64,000 bases of DNA from Theocolax elegans (Eukaryota; Arthropoda; Insecta; Hymenoptera; Cerocephalidae): NCBI GenBank assembly GCA_026168455.1, contig CM047427.1:44173500-44237499 (forward strand), in the 5' to 3' direction. Within the stretch, counting starts at the first letter, position 1. Every line of letters starts with the position of its first letter. Shown piece after piece: positions 51,047 through 61,447 of this stretch. The notes under the pieces are model-generated. The model saw only the letters and a program-made list of their open reading frames with translations, made no database searches and had not been told where the DNA came from. A program made the translations under genes and the position numbers.

Positions 51047-52075
51047 TGTAACGGAGTGAATCTTTGCCGGACCTTGCTCAGATTCCAGGATTCAGGTTTT
51101 AAGGAATTTCAAATAAAGTATCCCTATTTATAATGAAGGCTAATTATTTTTAAGACTATGTACAAATATACAAAACAACTAAAGATATAATGCAAATGTT
51201 GCCAGCCCGCCTGGTCTTAGTCCGGTGAAGTAATTAATTAGTCTGTAATCAAATCAAGACCAAATACTTAATTACTATGCAATCTACGAACTTTACAAAG
51301 TTGTCTTATAACTAGTTTCCTAAACGGAGGCAACTAACGGTTATCGTGTATGCTCGCACGGAAATACGGTTCGGGCTAATACACGTATGTTCACGGAGAT
51401 ACGGTCGGGATAATCCACGTGTGCTCACGAGGGTGCGGTCGGATAATCTACGTGTGCTCACGAAGATATGGTCGGGAAATAATCCACGTGTGCTCACGAG
51501 GATACGGACAGGATTAGACACCACGTGTGCTCACGAGGTGACTACGGTAGGATGCGGTTACGGTAACGGTCGGTACGGTATACGGTAACTAGTGTTTACG
51601 AACGTGTGCTCACGAACGTATCTACGGGCGCCTGCACCAGGGTTAGGATTCAGTCTGGCCGTGTGCTCACGACCAGCTTCCTCCGGCCCCCTGATCCAGA
51701 CTGGTTACGGCGGTTCTCGGCGCGCCTTATATACCCGATCTGCGAGAGCGCGCATGCGCAGATCGCGTTTGCCCCACTCCGAACGAGGTCAATGAACTGG
51801 CCCATAGGCGCAGTAGTGGGGGAGCGGTCAATGACCCTAATCTATTTATAGCGCGGTCGTTGAACTCGCGTTTAACGGCACGTGTCTATCGCGAAGCTAT
51901 CTTAATATACTACGTACTTATTATTATTATATAAACAAAGTTTATTAAGTAATTGTAAATATTATTATATATTCTTATTGGTTACAAAGGATTTGGTCTC
52001 GGATAATTATAGTAAATTAACAATTTATAAAATAATTTTACGCAATACTAGTACGTGTGCTTATCACACGTCACA
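51047..52075. mobile_element. Solo LTR, 1029 bp, TSD AATA
   Basis: It starts TGTAACGGAGTGAATC, ends TATCACACGTCACA and is flanked by AATA at 51043-51046 and 52076-52079. The inverted ends are TGTAACG/CGTCACA with one mismatch. It contains a CACGTG-rich minisatellite (51360-51560), a CpG-rich centre and a TATATAAAC box near 51931-51939. It differs in sequence from the other LTRs in the window. Confidence 0.75.
51360..51560 (+). repeat. CCACGTGTGCTCACGAG minisatellite in the solo LTR
   Basis: Five to six copies of a 42-50 bp unit: CCACGTGTGCTCACGAG followed by a variable GATACGGTCGGGATAAT. Each unit has an E-box-like CACGTG. Three further CGTGTGCTCACGA cores occur at 51601-51670. Confidence 0.85.
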
Positions 52076-52079
52076 AATA

Positions 52080-52958
52080 TAAAAAAAATTCCTTTAGTTT
52101 ATATAATTATAGACATAATACGCACGAGAGAGAGTAACAGCTGGTATACGTTATATATTAACTTTTAATTACTTGATCGAATCGAATATTTTGATATATA
52201 CATTTACATAAAATAAATATAGTAAGTAAAAAAGTTGTATAAACAAAAATTTTGAACAATTTGTTAGTAGTCTAAAATAATTTAAAATTGCTATAAATCA
52301 ACATTTTTATTAATTGCTTGCATTTCAAAAACGATTAGCAATATAGCAAAATAACTTAAATTAAGAAATTAATGATTTTGTACAAAGTGCAATTTTTAAC
52401 TCTTTTAATTATACTGAATGAATTCATAAAATAGATGTTTATAATTACTTAGTTTATGATTCTAAAAAGTTCAATTATTTATATATTTTGTATATTCATT
52501 TTTACTTAATATTGAAAAAAATGCACTTTTTTCAATCATTAATAACTTTTAAAAATTTAACAATTTCAATTAACTAATATTATATCTAAAAGTAAAATGA
52601 AGTTTTACATTTAAAAAATATAAAATAAAACTTTCTTATATTATATTTTTTATGTGCCAAAAGTTTGTATTTTCGAATTGTCGACAAATCTAAAATAATT
52701 AATTTATTAACTGTTATGAAACTAATTCTATTAACATTCAGTTTCTTAATTTATTATCAATATTTGTTTAAAATATAATTAATAATTGCAGCTATATAAA
52801 GTAATAAAAGTTTGGCGTAAACAAAATTGACGTCAAAGATTTCTGCATAAGCTTCTAGTTAAATGTCTATTATATGAAGTCGCTGAATTCTACGAATTAT
52901 AGATGACTTGTAATCTATTTACTATCAGCTAACAGAGTGACAAGTAATTTCATGTGTA
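52080..52958. other. AT-rich stretch without a gene
   Basis: Very AT-rich sequence with no repeat or frame I can support. Confidence 0.5.
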
Positions 52959-53352
52959 TTGAGTATACATGTGTTTAACGTTCTGCTAGAACAACATAGA
53001 GTAATGAATTCATATAATAAACAAAAAAATTATCATGTAGATTCTGTATCAATAGAAATAGACAATGAAATGCCATATTACAGTTCATCTGAAGATACTG
53101 ATATCTCTTTAATTTTAGAAAATACTCATTTAGATGACGTATATTTATTAAATAAAAATGAAGAAATTCTTAAAATTGAAAATACAAAAAATTATGAATT
53201 GATTGTTGGAAAAAAATTTTAAATAAAAGAAAATATGTTGAAAAAAATTCAAATAAAAGACGATGAAAAATTAATGAAAAAAACTAAAGAAAGACAGCGT
53301 AAAAAAGAAACTTACTGGAAGATTAAAAGTGAACAATATAATAAACTTAAAG
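52959..53352 (+). pseudogene. Coding-like remnant cut by the gypsy LTR
   Basis: An 87-codon frame (alternative start) has an acidic stretch (EIDNEMPYYSSSEDTDISLI) and ends in TAA at 53220-53222. A second frame (53235-53352) is Lys-rich (KKTKERQRKKETYWKIKSEQ) and stops being visible where the LTR starts at 53353. The composition suggests a nuclear or transposon-derived protein. It is not recognised. Confidence 0.35.
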
Positions 53353-54094
53353 TGTTACGTGTGGCAACACGTCACTTATAATATATTAATCCAACATGCA
53401 AATTAAGAATAAGTAACGCAAAGCTGATATTAAATCAATCCAAATCGAAGCACGATCGCCGGTGCACAGTAAGGAATAAACTGCTGACGTCGAGTTCAAT
53501 GAGCTCAAACGACGAGGAGTAACGCTGACTCTCGGGTCACCAACACCGCCCCGCTGACGATTTCGTGGAGGCATTGCGACACCGCACGAGAAAACGATAC
53601 ACGTGTTGAGGAGTCAGGCAATTATGTAGGGCAATCCATTACGTATATAAACATAAGGAACAGCCGGTCGCGAGTTCAGATTAGTTCACATACAAGCGAT
53701 TAACGTCGAACCTACGCCCGATCGAGGTTCGACTTACTACAACGACCGGCATCGGAACACGACGGAACGGCCTCTCCAGGTATCAGCTCCAGGCAGCCTT
53801 ATTACTAAACCGCTCAGACGCCAACCAGCAGCCGCAACCTAGCAGCAAACACCAACCAGACTAGCATCAACCAACCAGTAATACATATATCTTACGAAGA
53901 GGATCGTATTTTTGTACTTCACCACACTTAACATACTATTAAACTCTCGAGAGGATTGAGACAATAAACAGCAGTATTTATTTATTAACGTATATATTAA
54001 TTAATATACTCCTATCTTCACTATCCGCTCCTTAAGCAGTCCGCTTAAACGAGTAAACGGTACCCATTATAGTGGATACCTATCACACGTAACA
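53353..54094 (+). promoter_or_regulatory. 5' LTR of element A
   Basis: 742 bp, starting TGTTACGTGTG and ending CACACGTAACA, an 11-bp perfect inverted pair. A TATATAAAC box lies at 53643-53652. The LTR drives full-length element RNA. The flank before it ends AAAG; the partner duplication is outside the window or lost. Confidence 0.87.
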
Positions 54095-54177
54095 GAAAAA
54101 AAGTGGTGCTAAGTGTGGGGTACCGTTTGTGAAGATAGTCAGTATTATAGTCAGTATTCAATTTTGAGGAAAGAAGT

Positions 54178-54220
54178 ATGAAGCTGATCATCATCACAGC
54201 CATCGTTGGAAACATATGGT
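54178..54220 (+). other. Leader mini-frame ending at a splice donor
   Basis: ATG at 54178 opens MKLIIITAIVGNI, a hydrophobic signal-peptide-like start, and the next bases are ATATGGTAAGTAC, a strong 5' splice site (GT at 54219). In errantiviruses env is made from a spliced subgenomic RNA whose donor lies in the leader. This could supply the first residues of env of element A. The acceptor is not in the window for this element. Confidence 0.45.
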
Positions 54221-54428
54221 AAGTACAAAAATCTTTATATACCATACAATTATCCTCCCGGGGTTACCGTGTCCGTCGTGAATCTTCCGTTGCCGGGTAG
54301 AATCAAATAAAGGAATTTATTTAATTTTATTATTATCTTAAATATAACAACTATTGATCGATTGATATTATATTATTGATCATAAAACCATTGGTACGAT
54401 ATTGTATTTATTATTATAAAATATAGAA

Positions 54429-56450
54429 ATGGCGCATAAATCTGAAGAATCTAAATCAACTTTGTTTAATTTTAAAAAAGATAAAAAGAAAGGAAATGAT
54501 GATAAACCTAGGGATTTTTATACCGCTCTTGCCGTAGCTGACGTAGCAATGGAATGTCCCACTGCCTTAATTCTAGATACCGCGCTGCGTAGACTGAATG
54601 ATCTTGCTAAATTTAGTCCCGGTCAATTTTCAGATGACGATGTTATCATGGTAAATAGCAAAATAGATCAAATCGATCAAATGTTAAACGAATTAATAGC
54701 TAAAGAAAATCGTGAGTCGGATAATAAAGAGAAAGATTTAATAGCCTCCCAAAGTAATATTATTGCCGAACCCATAATAAATCCCCCGGAATCATATATT
54801 TCACCAGTAAAAACCGAACCCCATACTCAAAACGCACAAAATAGCTTCACACAGAATAAACACGACAATGTTTTACTTATAAATTCTACACATACGCAAA
54901 ATACTAATAAGCTTTTTAATCCGTTAAATTCCATGAATAACTCCTTATTTGAACCGTCTACTAATCCGTTTGAGCCTCCTAATGAACAATTTTATTTAAA
55001 AAACGAGTGTAGTACTTTTAATCCATATTCAAATCACGATAATGATGGAAAAGTATTTCTTACTACTTCGAATCCAATGGTACAATCAAACAAATATTGC
55101 GACCCTGTGAATAATCCGGGATTTAATCAGGCACTTAAAATGATTCTTTTTTACGATGGGAATCCTGACATGTTACCTTTATTTAGTAAATCAGTACGTG
55201 ACGTAGTGGCATTGTATGGGCCGCAATCGTAAAAATGGATTTTAAATTCTATCGCGTATAAATTTAAAGGCAGGGCCGCGGACGCATACACAGCTAGATT
55301 AACACAATACGACACTGTAGAAAGACTGTTAGCTGATTTAAATATACAATATAGTAATATTGGGAGCGCAGAGAAAGCTCTCGCAGATTTAAAAATAATT
55401 CAACAATACCCAAGCGAAAGTGTTGGCGACTACGCCTTAAGAGTGCAAACGCTGCATAACAGGTTAATGAATACATATGACGCAAACAAAAATTTGCAAG
55501 TATTTGAAAAGCAGACATATAAAACTCAAGCAGATCGCGAAGCATTAAATCAATTTATATTTGGGTTAAAAGGTTCGCTACAGCACCAAGTGAGGTCACA
55601 AAATCCGAAAGATCTAAGAACTGCGACAGTAGAAGCAGTTAATTTCGAACAGAGAACAGGAGCTCGACGTGCGTTTACAGATCATAGCGATGTCCCGGAA
55701 AATCCAATACCAACAGATACATATTTTAAAGCAATTTTGGCACAACTGGAATCATTAAATAAAACAAAATTAGAACAGGAAAGTGCAGTTGTAAGAAGGG
55801 CCCCGGTCACTGAAAATCGCGAATTTAGTAATAATACGGGACACTCAAGACAAAATTGCTGTGATAAAGAAACGGACATGAAGCTATGTGGATCTTGTCA
55901 AGGAAAAGGGCATATATTTAATACGTGTGACAATTCAAGGCAAAAAATAAGCAAAGATCAATTCAACAATCAACAAACAAATCCACCAACAGTTATATAC
56001 GCTTCGTACCCGATGCCACCAATAAATTCAACAGTTTTCGCAGCACAATCTAGTGCAGATCAATCATATCAAGATCCAAATAATCTAATTAACCACACAT
56101 ATCATAATAACTCCAATTATCGCGATAATAGTGATTATAGAAATGGCTACAGACATAATAGGAACTATACGAGTAATAATTACAATAATAGCAACAGAAA
56201 CTTCAGAAGTAATAATAACAATCATAGAAATTACCGAAATGATTATAGAAATTCAGATCGTGACTATCGTAGTAATAATTATAATACACCCCAAAGAAAT
56301 GGAAGAAATGAGTATTATAATTCACAAGATAATCAAAGAAATAAGAGATTCTTAAATGGCCAAACTTCAGCGAATTCTTTAAACTGCCAGGATGCTCGGC
56401 GCCAAGGATCTGCGGAGTCGAGCAACCAACAAAATCGCCAGACCAATTAG
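54429..56450 (+). pseudogene. gag: gag of element A (one in-frame stop)
   Basis: A 673-codon frame with a single TAA at 55230-55232 (codon 268); the frame continues unchanged after it. Residues 1-95 are a charged helical N-terminus (FYTALAVADVAMECPTALIL). A Asn/Pro-rich stretch follows. The capsid-like core is about 235-440 (VGDYALRVQTLHNRLMNTYD). A zinc knuckle CGSCQGKGHIFNTC (Cx2C-x4-H-x4-C) lies near residue 490, then an Asn/Arg/Tyr-rich basic tail. The protein would form element particles. The pol frame overlaps the gag end in the -1 frame. The stop is probably a nonsense mutation; programmed readthrough at this position would be unusual. Confidence 0.85.
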
Positions 56451-57439
56451 AAAATCCGATACGCAAATGCACTATAAGATTCATGCAGTCAAGATGTAAA
56501 CCCCCTATTGTAGATTTATATAGCCCAAATTTAGATAATGAAAAAGGAAGATTTTATGTCGATACAGGAGCCGATGTATCATTAATTAAACTGAAATGTG
56601 TACCTATGGAAACCCCTATCGACACAGAACAAACAATAGCCATAAATGGAGTTATTCCGGGTGAATGTTTAACATTAGGTTGCATTAAAATATTATTAAA
56701 CGGAATGGAATGTAATTTACATATAGTGCCAAATAATTTCTCCATAGATACTGACGGATTATTAGGATGGGACGTACTTTCAAAATATAACGGCTTAATA
56801 AATGCTGCTCAAAAATGCTTACAATTCAAGAATTTTATAATTCCTTTCGTACAAAACGAACGCTTTGTTATTCCTCCAAAAACTAGACAAGTTATATATG
56901 CACGAGTTAAAAATGATGAAGAAGTAGGATTTGTACCGCTCCAAGATATAGGACCGGGAATTTTATTCGGCAATTTTGTAGCCGAGAATCGAGAGGGTAA
57001 AGCGTATGCCCTTTGTATTAATACGAATAGTGAAACAGTAGAGGTAGAACCCCCTGTAATCACAATTGAGTCGTGTGAAACTAATAATGAATTAAAAGAT
57101 ATAATGAATATTGAAGAAGATGATGTTAAGGAAAAAACTTGTGCTAATGTCTTACGTATTTTTGAAGAGGATAAGGATAGATCGACAAAAGTATTTGAGC
57201 AAATTGATCCAGATACACTTAAGCATTTAAATGAAGAGGAAATTGAGCATATAAAAGAATTAATTAAAGAACGTCCACAGTTATTCGGATTACCAGGAGA
57301 AAAATTAAAAGCAACGCATTTAGTGACACATAAAATTGTTACTACTACAGACATTCCAATACGATCAAAGAGGTATCGTCATCCACCAGCTATCAAGGAA
57401 GAAATGCAACGTCAGATTGAACAAAATTTACAAGTGTAA
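56441..57439 (+). pseudogene. pol: pol of element A: protease and start of RT (truncated)
   Basis: The frame is -1 relative to gag and is open from within the gag end (DQLENPIRKC). The first ATG is at 56483. The aspartic protease has the catalytic motif FYVDTGADVSLI at residues 24-35 of the ATG form and the flap-distal GLLGWDVL near 92-99. The RT starts at THLVTHKIVTTTDIPIRSKR, the usual gypsy RT entry. The visible frame ends at TAA inside the LTR of element B (TGTAACG starts 57435), so RT, RNase H and integrase are not linked. Confidence 0.88.
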
Positions 57440-58868
57440 CGTCGGTGTTATATAATATATTTAGTTTACTATATATTATTTTTTTAGCCTAGATTTTACT
57501 CTACTAGCTAGGGTAATTTTACAAACAAGTTTGTTGAATTTTCCTTTATTTTGAGGATTGAGACTTTTAATGTTGAACTAGGATTAAAATCACTTGTCCC
57601 GACTATGCGAGACCTAAATGATTTTAATATAAAGGAAAGGTAATAATAATTTCTCCCCGACTTTAGCGAGGACTGATATTATTATTGGAGGAAAACAGTA
57701 TAGAAAAGAATAAAATTGTAGGATTTTAATAAATAATTGGTAAATGTAATATGTTTTTACTTACTTTTCTTTATTACTTTTCTTTCAAATATTAATCGAT
57801 CTGATTATTGTATTATACAATAATAATAGTAGTTAAAATAGTAACAAGTAAAAAAAAATAGAAATATAAATATCTATATATATATGTATAGATACTGTTA
57901 AATTTACAAAAAAAAAACACAGTGAAATTCTAACGTAGAATTGTAGGTTTAAAATTTGGAACTTGAATTTTGAACTCGAATTTTGAACTGAACTGTTGGT
58001 GTATTTTCTCTCGGCTCATCACCTCGGAGACGCTATTTTCCGATCCCTACCCTTGCGTGGGAGGATAAGAGGGGTGAGAGAAACATGCTCCTTACGAAAA
58101 GTTGTTTTCTTATTGGTTTTTCGTCAGGCCCAAGGCGGTCTGATCTTGTGCGGAGGGCGTGATTTAATTTTCCCGTCGGTAATTTTAGTTGTTGAAAATT
58201 TAAAAAGATGGAGTTATCTATTCTATTTATGTGTTCGATACAAATACAATTCTTTTAACACGTTTAACTTACTTTATTTTCTACTACCAAAATGGCTGCA
58301 AAGATTATAATAAAGGAATAATGTAGTTTATTTAAGAATAAATAAGTTAAATATGTTAAAAGTTTACATATTCTTTACTTAATTTAGCTAAAATTTAGTT
58401 ATATTTGATTGACATTATTATTTATACATAATACCATTATTCATAAAAATAGATATTATTTCTTATTATTTAATCAAATATATCTTATATTATCTATTAA
58501 TTATATATTATACGAAAAGAAAACTCTTAAAAATGTTATTTCCTTTCTTAAATAATAGATGTAAATATAAGTTAGAATAATATATGAAAAACTAATATTA
58601 TTATATTATATCCTATCAATACAATTGCAAAAATACAAATATAAATTTATTTTATGTAGATTTAATTCCTATAATTATAGAGTTACTTAGTGCATGAAGA
58701 AAAGAAAATATTTATTTAATAGAAATATTGTATTTCTTATTTTATATATAAAAGGAATTAAAATTCAAGTTATTAATTAAGAGGAAATAACATTATATAA
58801 GGATAGAAAAATAATGTTATTCATACATACATGCACACACATACGAATAAAATACACACATGTGTATT

Positions 58869-58919
<51 letters not shown>

Positions 58920-59308
58920 TGCTAACGTTACTCGACTTAAAATTCTACTGTAAAATGTTCTTATGCACGCATACTTTTAGTTTCTAAAATTTCTTCCCAT
59001 CGGAATATCTGCTGCATGTCGATCTTTATTGCTTACAGGCGACAGATCTTCCGTTGGAAAGAATCCATGCGTTGTAGCAGTAAGTGACCGCGCTAAGGAA
59101 AGATAGAGATCCCTTTTTTTTTCATAAGGTTTTATGACTTTTCGTAGAAGTGCATCGGCTAGATACCGACTTTTACTTTCTAAGGGAAGTCATAATTTTT
59201 AGACAAAAATAAAAGAAAAAGGTTCCACTAACTACGTGGGAACAATATTGAAAAAGAAAGAGGCCTGGGAAAATTAAAAAATTTCGTTTATTTTCGGCCG
59301 ACGTTACA
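57435..59308 (-). promoter_or_regulatory. 3' LTR of element B, 1874 bp
   Basis: Minus-strand start TGTAACGTCGGC (59308) and end CCGACGTTACA (57435), an 11-bp inverted pair. It is preceded on the minus strand by TTTTCGGTGGGGG, the plus-strand primer tract. It contains a TA run (58868-58914), and a GC-richer block (58000-58190) also present in the solo LTR at 11330-11540. An LTR of this length is long for the group. TTGC-type AT-rich sequence fills the rest; the 104-codon plus-strand frame at 57996 is not a gene. Confidence 0.85.
58868..58914. repeat. TA microsatellite inside the LTR
   Basis: TA run preceded by CATACATACATGCACACACA. It can vary in length between LTR copies and sits at a place where the solo LTR also has TA runs. 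Confidence 0.9.
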
Positions 59309-59360
59309 CCCCCACCGAAAAACGGTTACTAATGGAGTGAAACGACAGTAGTAAACGTAA

Positions 59361-61346
59361 TTAGGGATTTATAGATAAATATGGTTTATGTTCGGTTTCT
59401 TTGACTACTTGTAATGGTGGATAAACGTTAATGGGATTTGGAGCTGTGGGATTAAGTTCAGATTTATTAGCTTCTATATCAGACATTCTAACAGGTTGGT
59501 ATTCAGTTGTTTGGTTTTCAGTTTGGCTTCTATTATTATTATTATAATTTAAGTGAATCAAAAAGTTTGCTAAACCACTCCACAATGCACTCAGAAGATG
59601 AGTTGACCATCCAAAAATTGAGTGTAAGGTATAACCCCGAATAGCGACATTGATGACAGTCTTAATAAACTGTATTATTAAAAGAATACTTATGAATCCT
59701 GCACTTACAGTACCGAATGTCATAAAACGGGACCAAACACGATCCCAAGCTGATTCGGCAAATTTAGACAAAGCATCTTCATTCATGAGCTTAATCAAAG
59801 TACCTTCATTATCAGCTACTGGGTTTCCATTAATTTCCCTAGCCAGATCATTTAAAAGAGCTGGTCTTTCAACAGGAAACATGATACGTTCTCTCAATTC
59901 ATTTAAGTCTTTATCAGAGTATATACCTGCGGTAGCTAGTTCAGCAGGGTTAGTATATTTCCAAGTGGCTTGTGTTAGTGGTTTAATGATGTGTGGAGGT
60001 ATAGCTTCAGAAACTGTAGGAAGTACTTTATACCAAGAATTGCCAACCTGATAGTATGAAGGAAGTAGAGTATTGCAGGCTACTTGAGTGCCTTTACTTT
60101 TAAGAATATGGGTTCTAGGAGTTAGGAAATAGGTTGTATTTCCTCTTTCAACTTGTAATTCAGCGTAACAGTAAGAACCTGATTTTATTCTAACTTCAAC
60201 AGGGATACATTTTATTACATGAACCACTTCTCCACTCAGCACGGCCATATAACCAGGTCCCTGCATAAGATTGTACGCAAACTCATCAGGTGATTGTGTT
60301 GCTATTGATAACGCATTTTTTAATGTTTGTCGTTCTAAATTACAACGTTGCACTAATACATCTCGATATAATTGTTTTATTTGGGTACGAATATGTTTTT
60401 CGACGTAGACAAATTTAGAATTTACATATGCGAATATATCTAAGTTAGAAACTGAGACTTTCTTATTAAGAGCAAATGTCTCTCCTTTACTAGTTTCAAA
60501 AATAACTAATTTAGGATGCTCAGTTCGAACTATTGTATATCCACACACTGAATCACGAGACTTAGCAGATAATGCAAAAGTTATGTCACTAGTGGTAAGT
60601 GAATACACAGTTTGTAAAGTGTCTATTTGATAATCAATCATTTTATTAGCGAATCCTTCATATAGGACTCCATACTGTTTAAAATTGCAATTGTCTTCTG
60701 GAATTGGTTTCCAAAATGTGTATCCACCCTCCACGTCTAGACATTCACCTTCAGTCAGAGTGCACGAGGTACCGGAGCGTAAATGCAATTGATTATTATT
60801 TAAATTCACTCTAGCGGTGTATGCAGTAAGTGTTACTTTTAAAGTGCCTTGAACTACCACAGATTCCCATGTACCGTAGGGATCAGAAAAACTTGCTCCG
60901 TTACAACGTCCATCTGTATTCAAAAATCCGGCAAATGTAAGACTGTGTGTAATGGTACGGTTTACACGCAATCCTTGAATTACATGAGCATCTCCAAATT
61001 TCATAATACCGGTTTTGTGAATTTCATTGCACGCTTGATAACCTATTTCATAAATATATTCCGCCTCTCCATGTTTTACAACGGAAACATGGGAATACAT
61101 GCCACAATAATATACTGTTCTATGAACTTCTAGCTTACATTGTATAACTGGTGTTTCAGTATATTCGTTAATTTGTAACAATTGAACATACTGCTTAGTC
61201 ACAGTAATATTTTCATCTGGGATATCGCAATCTCCAACTTCGGTTAAGGACAGGGTGGTAACATTCATGTGTCTTGATCCACAATCGTATCCAATAAGAC
61301 CTTTGGTAATTGGGATTAGTAATAATAATACAATAAATTTTTCCAT
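59361..61346 (-). CDS. env: Envelope glycoprotein of element B (class III, chuvirus-like)
   Basis: 661 codons, intact. Residues 1-16 are a signal peptide (MEKFIVLLLLIPITKG). The mature start has YDCG at 20-23 followed by NVTTLSL and VGDCDIP, many cysteines and N-glycosylation sites. A membrane helix lies near 544-569 and a second hydrophobic segment at 575-600. The tail (601-661) has YQPV, PTAP (633-636) and YPPL (642-645). The N-terminal pattern recalls glycoproteins of chuvirus-type negative-strand RNA viruses, which are related to class III fusion proteins and are known to have been captured by insect LTR elements; this is from memory and not a search. It lacks an obvious baculovirus F-type furin/fusion-peptide layout. 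A 3' splice site (TTTCTACTATTTACAG) ends 10 bases before the ATG, fitting a spliced env RNA. Confidence 0.75.
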   Translation of the reverse strand: MEKFIVLLLLIPITKGLIGYDCGSRHMNVTTLSLTEVGDCDIPDENITVTKQYVQLLQINEYTETPVIQCKLEVHRTVYYCGMYSHVSVVKHGEAEYIYEIGYQACNEIHKTGIMKFGDAHVIQGLRVNRTITHSLTFAGFLNTDGRCNGASFSDPYGTWESVVVQGTLKVTLTAYTARVNLNNNQLHLRSGTSCTLTEGECLDVEGGYTFWKPIPEDNCNFKQYGVLYEGFANKMIDYQIDTLQTVYSLTTSDITFALSAKSRDSVCGYTIVRTEHPKLVIFETSKGETFALNKKVSVSNLDIFAYVNSKFVYVEKHIRTQIKQLYRDVLVQRCNLERQTLKNALSIATQSPDEFAYNLMQGPGYMAVLSGEVVHVIKCIPVEVRIKSGSYCYAELQVERGNTTYFLTPRTHILKSKGTQVACNTLLPSYYQVGNSWYKVLPTVSEAIPPHIIKPLTQATWKYTNPAELATAGIYSDKDLNELRERIMFPVERPALLNDLAREINGNPVADNEGTLIKLMNEDALSKFAESAWDRVWSRFMTFGTVSAGFISILLIIQFIKTVINVAIRGYTLHSIFGWSTHLLSALWSGLANFLIHLNYNNNNRSQTENQTTEYQPVRMSDIEANKSELNPTAPNPINVYPPLQVVKETEHKPYLSINP

Positions 61347-61351
61347 TTTCT

Positions 61352-61365
61352 AATTCTGTAAATAG
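61352..61365 (-). promoter_or_regulatory. Putative env splice acceptor of element B
   Basis: On the minus strand TTTCTACTATTTACAG ends at about 61356, 10 bases before the env ATG (61346). Errantivirus env is expressed from a spliced RNA with the donor in the leader, so this is the expected place. The donor is outside the window. Confidence 0.5.
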
Positions 61366-61393
61366 TAGAAAACTATATTAGTTAAATTAAATA

Positions 61394-61432
61394 CACATTA
61401 TACATTATACATTATACATTATGCATAATACA
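61394..61432. repeat. CATTATA short tandem repeat between pol and env
   Basis: About four to five copies of a 7-8 bp unit CATTATA. It lies in the 100-bp pol-env spacer, which suggests that slippage is tolerated there. Confidence 0.8.
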
Positions 61433-61447
61433 TTAGACTTTTTTTTT

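Larger units (their letters stand above)
53353..57434 (+). mobile_element. Ty3/gypsy (errantivirus-type) element A, 5' part, cut at 57434
   Basis: Order: 5' LTR (53353-54094), primer-site-like TGGTGCTAAGTGTGGGG (54111), leader with a splice donor, gag (54429-56450), protease and the start of RT (to 57434). The RT reading frame is interrupted within its first conserved segment by the LTR end of element B, which lies in the opposite direction. The remainder of element A, if present, would be beyond position 64000. One nonsense codon in gag shows decay. Confidence 0.88.

Noticed and set aside
57435..58310. Separate plus-strand LTR beginning TGTAACGTCGGTG
   Set aside because: Initially read as the start of a third element. 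The inverted partner at 59308 shows that it is the outer end of the minus-strand LTR of element B.
59650..60051. 133-codon plus-strand frame
   Set aside because: Antisense to env.
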